Shown here: positions 44,124 to 52,462 of the stretch, piece by piece
How the letters are laid out: the number at the start of each line of letters is the position of its first letter
Numbering within the stretch: the first letter of the stretch is position 1
Assembly (NCBI GenBank): GCA_026005135.1
Contig: BPKM01000005.1
Coordinates: 62,001 to 126,000 of the forward strand
Direction: 5' to 3'
Source: Leptospiraceae bacterium
GTDB lineage: Bacteria > Spirochaetota > Leptospiria > Leptospirales > Leptonemataceae
Length of the DNA: 64,000 bases
The notes under the pieces: model-generated
What the model was told of the DNA's origin: nothing
The model's database searches: none
Seen by the model: the letters and a program-made list of their open reading frames with translations, nothing else
Translations under genes and position numbers: made by a program

Positions 44124-45830
44124 ATGAAGCCAACATTCTACTGGAAAATACTAATTCTTTTAATATATATTATTTACTATAGTTTAAATTTTAATAGTAA
44201 AATATTAATTTTATTTATTTTTATTATATCATGTTTTATTTTAGTATTACTTTTTTTAAAAAAATATTATAAAAAGATACGTTATCTTATTCCAGTAAAT
44301 CAATGGAATCTTTTATATGTGTTGTTATTTTTAATGATATTACTTTTTATATCTCAATATAATGTTTTAAATACTTCTAAAATAAACTATTTTAGTAAAA
44401 TTGATTATGAAAAAATAAAAAAATATCAATATGGATATACTTTTTATGGAAAAGGCAATATTATAAAAACCTTATATCCAGGTATGTATCTTACTGAATT
44501 TCAAATAACGGATATAAAAGTCTATAAAAAAAATAAAAATCCGGAAAAAATTGATCCAGGTATTTATAAAAATAAAGTTTTAAATCTCGCAATATCAATA
44601 CCAGTGAAAGAATTAGAACAAGATTGTAAAATATATATACTATTCTATGGAAAGCGATTTTTTTATCCATTAGAAGCAAAAAATGGATTTTACGAATATT
44701 TACTTAAAAATAAAGCAGAATTTTATATAAAATTATACGAAAATAATATTATTGATACGAAATGCGATACTTCTTTAAATTATAAAATAAAAAATAAAAT
44801 CATTCAATTAATCAGAACAAAAATTTCTACAAAAAATGCACAGAATCTTATAATAGGAATGTTACTTGGTAATTCAAATTGGATGGATAAAGATGATAAA
44901 GATAAAATTAAAAAATTGGGATTACTTCATTTATTTGCAGCAAGTGGTTTACATTTAGGTATATTTTTTCTTGTATTTTATTTTCCTTTAAGTAAGATTT
45001 TAGGGAAAAAACATATATTAAGTTTTATAATTCCTTTGCCATTTTTATTTTTTTATTTATGGATTTTAAATTTTCCTTATACTTTAATTCGTGCTTATAT
45101 TTTTCTTGTACTTTATAGCATATTATTATTAATACGAAAAAAATTAAATATATTGGATTTACTCGTAAATGCAATTTTAATGATGATAATCATTTTTCCC
45201 TTAGATGCTTTAAATCTTTCTACAATAATGTCATTTTTAGCTGTAAGTGGAATAATGCTTTTTTTAAGAGATTGGAGTAACATATTTATTTATAAAAATT
45301 TATTCCCATCTTATAATTATAAAGAAAATATAAAATATTATTTTTATAAGTTTATAATCATACAATTTTTAATTACTTTTTCTGCTTCTTTCTTTTTACA
45401 ACCACTATTATTTTATGTATTTAAAGGTTATTCTTTATTTTCTCCTGTTTATAATATGATTTTTGTTCCAATTATAAGTTTATTTTTACCTCTTGTATTT
45501 ATTACGATTTTATTTTATCTTTTATTAGAACCATTGAAATGGATTCTTATTATATTAAATTTTATATGGAATTTTATTGATTATATTATAAATTTAATAT
45601 ATAAATTAATAGATTTTTTGGTTTCTTATACTTTATGGATAGAATTTCCAGATTCCATTAATTCTGGCTTTATTATTTCTATTTTGATGATTTTGAATAT
45701 GATTTTGATAAACTATCTATATAAAAGAAATTCTATATCAGAAGTACATTTTAAAAAATACTTTTTTATTGTCTTTGGTATTTATCAAATAAGTTTGTTT
45801 TTTGTATATGGAATATCCTTTTTTAAGTAA
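44124..45830 (+). CDS. comEC: ComEC/Rec2-family competence protein
   Basis: 568 residues. Two N-terminal helices are followed by an extracytoplasmic region and then the competence domain with KLGLLHLFAASGLHLGIFF, the family hallmark, and about eight further helices. ComEC forms the inner-membrane channel for single-stranded DNA in natural transformation. The C-terminal metallo-beta-lactamase-like domain of long ComEC forms is absent. DNA uptake would give a route for the shuffling seen in the island, but no other competence genes are present here. The end overlaps rsmA. Confidence 0.85.
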   Translation: MKPTFYWKILILLIYIIYYSLNFNSKILILFIFIISCFILVLLFLKKYYKKIRYLIPVNQWNLLYVLLFLMILLFISQYNVLNTSKINYFSKIDYEKIKKYQYGYTFYGKGNIIKTLYPGMYLTEFQITDIKVYKKNKNPEKIDPGIYKNKVLNLAISIPVKELEQDCKIYILFYGKRFFYPLEAKNGFYEYLLKNKAEFYIKLYENNIIDTKCDTSLNYKIKNKIIQLIRTKISTKNAQNLIIGMLLGNSNWMDKDDKDKIKKLGLLHLFAASGLHLGIFFLVFYFPLSKILGKKHILSFIIPLPFLFFYLWILNFPYTLIRAYIFLVLYSILLLIRKKLNILDLLVNAILMMIIIFPLDALNLSTIMSFLAVSGIMLFLRDWSNIFIYKNLFPSYNYKENIKYYFYKFIIIQFLITFSASFFLQPLLFYVFKGYSLFSPVYNMIFVPIISLFLPLVFITILFYLLLEPLKWILIILNFIWNFIDYIINLIYKLIDFLVSYTLWIEFPDSINSGFIISILMILNMILINYLYKRNSISEVHFKKYFFIVFGIYQISLFFVYGISFFK

Positions 45831-46617
45831 AAATAAAATTATTGAAACATTAAAACAGCATAATGCAAATATTAGAAAATCCTTAGGACAAAATTTTTTA
45901 ATTGATCCAAACTATATTAAAAAAATTGTTTCTTATATTAAAGAAAATATACCAGAAAAATCCTCTATTTTGGAAATTGGACCTGGTTTAGGTGCAATTA
46001 CATTTCCTTTAATGCCTTATTATAATTTAACACTTATTGAAATTGATCCAGTCTTTTACAAAATTTTAAAAGATTATTTAAATCCTATTATAATTTATAA
46101 TATGGATATTTTAGATTATATAGATCAGTTTTCATTAAATGAATTTTCTTATGTAATTGGTAATTTACCATATTATATAACAACAGATATTATTATTAAA
46201 ACATTAAAAACAATCAAAAAGCCATCTATATGTATTTTTTTGGTTCAAAAAGAATATGCAGAAAAACTATTAGAGGAAAATAATTCCATTTCAATTTATG
46301 TCCATAATTTTTCTCGAGTATCGAAATGTACAAATGTACCTCCTAATGCTTTTTTTCCTGTACCTAGAGTAGAATCCATGTTAATTAAAATAGAAGTCTT
46401 CGAAAAACCACAAAGTAATCCAGATATCTTAGAAAAAATTTTACGAATGAGTTTTCGCTCAAAAAGAAAAAAGATTCTTAATTCCTGGCAAAAAGGAATA
46501 GAACTTATACCTGTATCTTTACTTAAAGAAAAAGCTAATACTATTTCCTTTGATTTTACAAAAAGAGCAGAAGAAATATCCAAAGAATTATACTATAAAT
46601 TAGCAAATCTATTATAA
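45808..46617 (+). CDS. rsmA: 16S rRNA (adenine(1518)-N(6)/adenine(1519)-N(6))-dimethyltransferase
   Basis: 269 residues. KSLGQNFLID, the SAM-binding LEIGPGLGAIT and the catalytic NLPYYIT are the KsgA/RsmA motifs in order. It dimethylates two adenosines in the 3' hairpin of 16S rRNA during small-subunit assembly. ATG 45808 is chosen over TTG 45802. It overlaps comEC by 23 bases, so translation is probably coupled. Confidence 0.93.
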   Translation: MEYPFLSKNKIIETLKQHNANIRKSLGQNFLIDPNYIKKIVSYIKENIPEKSSILEIGPGLGAITFPLMPYYNLTLIEIDPVFYKILKDYLNPIIIYNMDILDYIDQFSLNEFSYVIGNLPYYITTDIIIKTLKTIKKPSICIFLVQKEYAEKLLEENNSISIYVHNFSRVSKCTNVPPNAFFPVPRVESMLIKIEVFEKPQSNPDILEKILRMSFRSKRKKILNSWQKGIELIPVSLLKEKANTISFDFTKRAEEISKELYYKLANLL

Positions 46618-46622
46618 GATAT

Positions 46623-47231
46623 TTATTTTTTTAATATCTCGGATTGTAAGATCTCTTTAAGAGAATGAATATGTTTTTTTTCCCATTCTTCTAAGGTAAT
46701 GCCTTCTTTTTTTGCTAATTCAGTACGATGTTTTGTTATAAAGCGAAATACTATAGGATAGGTAAGTATTGAAAGTGGTATAGCCCAGACCAATCCACCT
46801 ATTAATGCTGGAATACCAAAATCATCCAATAAGAATTGAATCCAATACCAGATACCATCTATAAATCCAAGAGAAGTCGTTCTTTCAATAACCATTTTAA
46901 ATTTATCAAAAGAAAGTATGACAAAATTTACATTAAATAATTTAGAAAAATAAATTCCCGTAATATAAAATGTATAATAAAAAATTGGCATTGTAAGTGG
47001 ATTTGTAATCCAGACCATTGCTAAAGCAATAGGAAGGTTAAAACGTATATTAAAAAATTTAAAAATTAACCATGTCATTGTTACAAGATACATTTGTATT
47101 CCTACTAAAGGATTAATTGCCCAGAACATGCCTATACTTGCACCTAAGGCAATTTCTTCTCTTGGGGCATGGACTTCTTTTAAAGGTAGAATAATTTTTT
47201 TATAAAAGAGCTGGATTATTTTTTTTATCAT
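46623..47231 (-). CDS. DUF2062 membrane protein
   Basis: 202 residues. APREEIALGASIGMFWAINP and the helix pair around AMVWITNPLTMPIFYYTFY are the DUF2062 pattern. About four transmembrane helices. Related domains occur in glycosyltransferase-linked proteins, with no defined activity. Convergent with rsmA (five-base gap) and divergent from sixA. Confidence 0.82.
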   Translation of the reverse strand: MIKKIIQLFYKKIILPLKEVHAPREEIALGASIGMFWAINPLVGIQMYLVTMTWLIFKFFNIRFNLPIALAMVWITNPLTMPIFYYTFYITGIYFSKLFNVNFVILSFDKFKMVIERTTSLGFIDGIWYWIQFLLDDFGIPALIGGLVWAIPLSILTYPIVFRFITKHRTELAKKEGITLEEWEKKHIHSLKEILQSEILKK

Positions 47232-47318
47232 TTTAATGTTCTTTTTTTTAAAGAATATTAAAAGTAAATCAAAATATTTATGCTTTATTTTTTAGTTAGA
47301 TGAAAAATGATGTTTTTT

Positions 47319-47870
47319 ATGGAATATTATTTTATTAGACATGGTATTGCAGAAGATAATAAAGAAAATGATTTAGAACGAAAACTAACTAAGGAAGGTA
47401 CGAAAAAAGTAAAAGATATCGCTAACATTGTTACTCGTATATTTCCAGAACCCAATTTTATTTTAACTTCCGAAGCATTGCGTTCTATAGAAACAGCTAA
47501 AATTTTTTCTAAAAAATGGAAAGTAAAAAAAATGGATTCTTATTCAAAATTAAATCCTGGTGCATCTATATATGATTATTTATTTATCATTGGTGCTTAT
47601 CTGAATAAAGACATTGTAAGATCAGATTATAGAATTGCCTTAATTACACATGAACCAGATTTAAGTTATTTTGCTGCTGCTCTTTTGGAAAATCATATAA
47701 AATTTGATTTTAAAACAGAAGAAATCTATTATGATAAAGAACCTATTTTATTGAATTTTCATTTAAAAAAAAGTTCCCTTATGATTATAGAATGGGATGG
47801 AGAGGAGAGTAATTTAAAATTTTATTCTCCACCCTCTATTTTTAAAAAGTTGAAAAACTTAATACAATAA
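47319..47870 (+). CDS. sixA: Histidine phosphatase, SixA type
   Basis: 183 residues. It starts MEYYFIRHGIAED with the RHG catalytic motif, then KLTKEGTKKV, FILTSEALRSIETAK and ALITHEPDLSYF with the second histidine. This short form matches phosphohistidine phosphatase SixA, which dephosphorylates histidine phosphotransfer domains. ATG 47319 is preferred because the RHG strand begins there; ATGs at 47307 and 47310 are possible. Convergent with slipin, one base apart. Confidence 0.82.
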   Translation: MEYYFIRHGIAEDNKENDLERKLTKEGTKKVKDIANIVTRIFPEPNFILTSEALRSIETAKIFSKKWKVKKMDSYSKLNPGASIYDYLFIIGAYLNKDIVRSDYRIALITHEPDLSYFAAALLENHIKFDFKTEEIYYDKEPILLNFHLKKSSLMIIEWDGEESNLKFYSPPSIFKKLKNLIQ

Positions 47871-47871
47871 T

Positions 47872-48615
47872 TTATTTTTTTGTAAAAGATTGTAGTAATT
47901 CAATAGGAATAGGAAATACAACTGTAGAATTTTTATCTGCTGCAACTTCCACTAAGGTTTGTAAAAAACGAAGTTGTACTGCTACTGGATGTTTTTCTAT
48001 TACTTTTGCTGCTTCTGCTAATTTTTCAGAAGCCTGATATTCTCCTTCTGAAGAAATGATTTTTGCTCTTCTTTCTCTTTCTGCTTCTGCCTGTTTTGCC
48101 ATAGCTCTTTGCATTTCCTGAGGTAAATCTATATGTTTTAATTCAACTAAACTTACTTTTATACCCCATGCATCGGTTTGCTTATCAATTACTTCCTGTA
48201 AATGTGCATTAATTTTTTCTCTATTTGCAAGTACTTCGTCTAATTCTGACTCTCCTAAAATAGAACGCAAAGTTGTCTGACATAATTGAGACGTTGCATA
48301 AAAATAGTCTTCTACTTCTATAATTGCTTTTTGTGGATCCATAACACGAAAATAAACAACAGCATTGACTTTAATTGTCACATTATCTTTCGTTATAATA
48401 TCTTGTGGTGGAACATCTAAAGCAACTGTTCTTAAACTTACTTTTTCCATTTTATCAATAATTGGAATTAATAAAATTAAACCAGGTCCTTTAACGCCAC
48501 TAAATCTTCCAAGTCGAAAAATCACACCTCTTTCGTATTCTTTGAGTATCTTTATTGCCTGTGATAATATTATTATTCCTGCAATAATAATAAATAATAT
48601 ACTTGATATAGCCAT
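47872..48615 (-). CDS. Slipin (SPFH/band 7 membrane protein)
   Basis: 247 residues. One N-terminal membrane helix, then the SPFH domain: [44 protein letters not shown] and [16 protein letters not shown]. This is the bacterial stomatin/slipin form that organises membrane microdomains and pairs with NfeD. It lies 32 bases downstream of nfeD in the same operon, the usual arrangement. Confidence 0.92.
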   Translation of the reverse strand: MAISSILFIIIAGIIILSQAIKILKEYERGVIFRLGRFSGVKGPGLILLIPIIDKMEKVSLRTVALDVPPQDIITKDNVTIKVNAVVYFRVMDPQKAIIEVEDYFYATSQLCQTTLRSILGESELDEVLANREKINAHLQEVIDKQTDAWGIKVSLVELKHIDLPQEMQRAMAKQAEAERERRAKIISSEGEYQASEKLAEAAKVIEKHPVAVQLRFLQTLVEVAADKNSTVVFPIPIELLQSFTKK

Positions 48616-48647
48616 ATTGTACCTCTTTTTAAAAAATTATTCTATAT

Positions 48648-49997
48648 TTAGTTTATGGATATATTATCTTCGTCAACCTTTTTTACTTTTAAAATCATTC
48701 CATTTCTTTCTATTGGTTGGACTTTTGAGCCTTTAGGTATAAATGTATCACTTATAGCATTCCAGTATTCGCCATGTATAAAAATTTTTCCATTTTCTTG
48801 ATTAATGTCTGTAATTGCATCACCAATTTCGTAGAAAAGGGATTGATCACTACTAACAATTTTGTTTTTATTTGCCTGAATAACTTTTCTTAGAATAATA
48901 AAAAATAAAATTAATATAAAAAATGTAATAGTTATCATAAACATAATAGAAGTTTCTTCAATTTCTTTCATTGAATCTGCAATCCAGATAATCCCTAAGA
49001 CAATAGAAATAATACCTGCAATTCCAAGTAGACCATAACTAGTAATTTTTAATTCTAAGATTAAAAAAATAATTCCAAGAAAAATTAATAAAAATCCCGT
49101 ATAATCAACAGGCAATGTTTGTAATCCATATAATCCTAAAACCAAACAGATTGCACCAATCACACCGGGGAAAATAAGTCCAGGATATTGGATTTCTATC
49201 ATAATGCCAGCCATACCAATCATAATTAAAAGATAGGCTATATTAGGATTTGCAATAATACTTAGAATTTTATTTCTTAAATCATCTTTTAATTCTATAA
49301 TTTTTACATTTTTTGTTTGTAAAACATGTTCTCCATGAATTGTTTTTATTATTTTTCCGTCAATTTTATTTAATAATTCTTTTTCTGATATAGCAATTTC
49401 ATCAATGAGTTTAATTTTATATGCTTCTGTAGAAGGTATATTAGCAGCTTCTGTTACTGTTTTTATTGCGAAATTTGAATTTCTTCCGTAATAATCGGCT
49501 ATTGCTTTAATTTTCGCTTTAGCATGATTTAATATTTTTTCTCTTAGAGCTTTTTGATCTGGTGATTCTTTTTTATTATCATTTTCTTTATTTCCATTCA
49601 TTGTAATTGGTGTTGCTGATCCAATATTGGTTGCAGGAGCCATTGCTGCAATATGACTTGATAGTAATATAAAAACTCCAGCTGAACCACAGCTAGCACC
49701 AGGAGGTGCTACGTAAGTAATTACAGGAACTTTGGAATTCATAATTGCTTTAATCATTTCGTCCATAGAACTCATTAAACCACCAGGAGTATCAAGTTGA
49801 ACAAGTAATGCATTTGCCTTATCTTGGTTTGCTTTTTCTATTGCTTTAATTAATTTCTCCATAGAAGCAGGTGTAATGGCATCATTTATAATGATTTTAT
49901 AAATAAAGAGTTCTTTATTTAAATCTTTTTGCTGAGCAGAAAGAGAGAAAAGTATTATAAAAAAACCTAATATTAAAATTTTTATATTGATCTTCAT
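48648..49997 (-). CDS. nfeD: NfeD-type membrane serine protease
   Basis: 449 residues. Signal helix, then a ClpP-like domain with LLVQLDTPGG and YVAPPGASCGSAG (candidate nucleophile Ser105). Lys154 in REKILNHAKAK is the likely partner of the Ser-Lys dyad. Four or five membrane helices follow (about 240-365), and a C-terminal OB-like NfeD domain (GDAITDINQENGKIFIHGEYW). Long NfeD proteins cleave slipin-type partners, and the slipin gene is next in the operon. Confidence 0.9.
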   Translation of the reverse strand: MKINIKILILGFFIILFSLSAQQKDLNKELFIYKIIINDAITPASMEKLIKAIEKANQDKANALLVQLDTPGGLMSSMDEMIKAIMNSKVPVITYVAPPGASCGSAGVFILLSSHIAAMAPATNIGSATPITMNGNKENDNKKESPDQKALREKILNHAKAKIKAIADYYGRNSNFAIKTVTEAANIPSTEAYKIKLIDEIAISEKELLNKIDGKIIKTIHGEHVLQTKNVKIIELKDDLRNKILSIIANPNIAYLLIMIGMAGIMIEIQYPGLIFPGVIGAICLVLGLYGLQTLPVDYTGFLLIFLGIIFLILELKITSYGLLGIAGIISIVLGIIWIADSMKEIEETSIMFMITITFFILILFFIILRKVIQANKNKIVSSDQSLFYEIGDAITDINQENGKIFIHGEYWNAISDTFIPKGSKVQPIERNGMILKVKKVDEDNISIN

Positions 49998-50306
49998 AAT
50001 TAGAAAATATTCTAAAAGGATAAAATGGTCAACGAATATTTTAGTTGTATATTTGATCTCTTTCTATAGATTATGGCTCAAAATAAGAATTTTTTAGCAT
50101 TTTTTTAAATTCGATTTATATATACTAAAAATTCTATAAAAAAAGTAGTTCAATCCATTTACGTATTTTTTGAAATATAGTAAAATTTTTTATTGCTCTT
50201 AAACAATCATTTAATCCATAATTATATCATGTTTTCTTATCTTTCATTATTTCAAATAGAAATTTTGTTGTTATTGGTTGGATCATATTATTAATCTTCA
50301 TTCTAT

Positions 50307-51276
50307 AAACCCTTAATTGGTTTTACAGAAGAAGCAGAAAACTTTATGTCATTTTTAGAAAAATTGATTATTCAAATTGAAAAATGGGATAATGTAAATC
50401 ATGCACCTCTTGGATTATTATATAGAATAGATGGTTCACAGGAATTAGAAGAATATATATTAGATCATTTTGAAGGATATCAAAATTCCCGACCTGTAAG
50501 GATAGGAAATGGTGCTCATAATCAATTACAATTAGATATATTTGGGGCATTATTAGATGCTATTTATTTAATAATTATGCACGATATATCAATTACGATT
50601 TATTGGTTAAAATAAGGGGTATTGTTAACTGGGTTTGTAAAAATTGAAATCAACCAGATGAAGGTATTTGAGAAGTAAGATCAGGAAGAAGACATTTTGT
50701 ATATTTCAAAATGATGTGCTGGGTTGCTATTGATAGAGCTATACGATTAGCTCAAATGGCTATCCCTGTTCATTAATGAAATGGATTGAAGTAAGAGACC
50801 AAATTTTTACAGATTTTTTACAAATAGGATGGAATACAAAAAAGAAAACCTTTGTTCAATCTTACGAGAATGATAATTTAGATGCTTCGATATTATTAAT
50901 GCCAATTGTAGAATTTTTAGATGCAAAAGATCCACGTATACAATCAACAGTTGATAGAATTTTATCTGAGCTTGTTTCTGATAGTCTTGTATTTCGTTAT
51001 AATGTTAGTGAAACGCAAGATGGTTTTATTAAAGACGAAGGAACATTTAGTATATTTTTCTGGCTTGCAGAAGTAATTGCTCGTTCTGATCGTATTGATG
51101 AAGCAAGAATCATTTTTGAAAAAATGTTAAGTTATTCTAACCATCTTGGACTTTATTCAGAAGAAATAGGTGCAAATGGAGAAGCCCTGGGAAATTTTCC
51201 CCAGGCATTTACTCATATTGGATTAATTCGTTCTGCTTATTATTTGGATAAGGCAATAGAAAATAAACGGAAATAA
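50307..51276 (+). pseudogene. Glycoside hydrolase family 15 (glucoamylase-like), decayed
   Basis: Only the C-terminal half is recognisable. It starts GFTEEAENFMSFL, then PLGLLYRIDGSQELEEYIL and RPVRIGNGAHNQLQLD. Next comes a stretch with two Trp-to-TGA codons (50645 in NWxQPDEG, 50669 in GIWEVR), a break before 50776, and finally LDASILLMPIVEFLDAKDPR and NFPQAFTHIGLIRSAY. Conserved GH15 residues survive around several stops. The preceding 300 bases (49998-50306) hold no open frame and are probably the eroded N-terminal half. A functional gene would hydrolyse alpha-glucosides or trehalose. Confidence 0.85.
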
Positions 51277-51279
51277 AAT

Positions 51280-52410
51280 TTATAAGTTAAAAAAATCCAG
51301 ATTTTGATCTAAATAATTGATTATAAATTCAAAATCTGGTATCATTTTTAAAGAAATCTTATTCTCTAATGCGAAGTCACATAATTTATTTCCAGAGATT
51401 ATAATAGATTTTTTATTTTTTTGTAATGTTTTAAGTAATTCTAAGGTTCCTTTCTTTCCTTTTTCTAATTCTATAATACCTAAGGGAGCATGGAATAAAA
51501 TAAAATTTGATTGTTTTATAATTTGCTCATAAAGTTGTATAGTTTTTGGTCCAATATCGATAGCAATAAAAGGATTTTGTATTTCTCTCGAAGAAGTCTT
51601 TGTTTTTGCTTTGGAAGAAATTTTCTCTGTTATTATATGATCAACAGGTAATTCGACTTCGCATTCTTCAAAATTTGCTTTATTGATGATCTGAAATACA
51701 TTACTTAATTCTTCTTTATGGTAAGGACTATTTCCAACATTAACTCCATTTGCTTTTAATGCAGTTATTCCAATTCCTCCACCAAATAATAAATATTGAA
51801 AATACTTTACATTTTTATCTAAAAAATTGATTGTTTGATTAATTCTTGTTCCACCAAATATGCCAGTTTTTGGTTTTAATGTTGCTTTCGAAAATTGATT
51901 TAAAAGTTCAATTGAATCATAAATTTCAGACGAGATACAAAATTTTTCTTTATCAATCTTATTAAAATCAGAATTTTTTTTAAAATAAGAAAAAAATTTA
52001 TAACTATTTATAATAAAATGTTCATAATGGATTTGTAATAAAAGATTCCAATCAAACGAAAATAAAGATGGATGAAGCAATATAATATTATTCAAATCGT
52101 TTTTTTTCTCTTTCAGTTTATCGATTCTTTCTATTAAGATAGTTGAAAAATGTTCAGAAATTATATTTTTAATTTGTTCTAAATAGTCTTTTTCGATTTC
52201 TTGTGATATATGTTCATTTTTAACATAAACTGGTACACAATGTATGCTAATATTTTTTAATTTTAGAAATTCAATGATTTCTAATAACTGGGATATATAA
52301 AAATTTAATAGATTTTCTTCGTTAGAAAATGATGGAATATCAAAAAAAATCAAACAATTCTGATTAAAAGAAATATTTTCAATTCGTTCTAAATTCATAG
52401 AAATGAACAA
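51280..52410 (-). CDS. Phosphoglycerate kinase-like protein, probably not a kinase
   Basis: 376 residues. The second half clearly follows PGK: KPKTGIFGGTRINQTINFL, LLFGGGIGITALKANGVNVG, ELPVDHIIT, AIDIGPKTIQLYEQ and FILFHAPLGIIELEKGKKGT. Key parts are altered: GGAK is GGTR, NGP is HAP, and the GGGDS and STGGGA loops are absent (SGNKLCDFALEN). The N-terminal half lacks the RVDFN, SHLGRP and ENLRF motifs of the phosphoglycerate site. It is either a pseudoenzyme or a PGK domain with a new role. It lies 52 bases downstream of the SNF2 gene in the same direction. Confidence 0.7.
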   Translation of the reverse strand: MFISMNLERIENISFNQNCLIFFDIPSFSNEENLLNFYISQLLEIIEFLKLKNISIHCVPVYVKNEHISQEIEKDYLEQIKNIISEHFSTILIERIDKLKEKKNDLNNIILLHPSLFSFDWNLLLQIHYEHFIINSYKFFSYFKKNSDFNKIDKEKFCISSEIYDSIELLNQFSKATLKPKTGIFGGTRINQTINFLDKNVKYFQYLLFGGGIGITALKANGVNVGNSPYHKEELSNVFQIINKANFEECEVELPVDHIITEKISSKAKTKTSSREIQNPFIAIDIGPKTIQLYEQIIKQSNFILFHAPLGIIELEKGKKGTLELLKTLQKNKKSIIISGNKLCDFALENKISLKMIPDFEFIINYLDQNLDFFNL

Positions 52411-52462
52411 TTAATATTTGATTGTTATAAAGAAAAGTAATTTTTAATAATTAATTACAACT

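Noticed and set aside
50645-50671. TGA codons where GH15 proteins have tryptophan, suggesting TGA is read as Trp
   Set aside because: TGG is used for Trp throughout, several intact genes end naturally at TGA (patatin at 1351, the DUF3365 gene at 56709), and the GH15 frame is broken by other stops too. Simple decay explains it.
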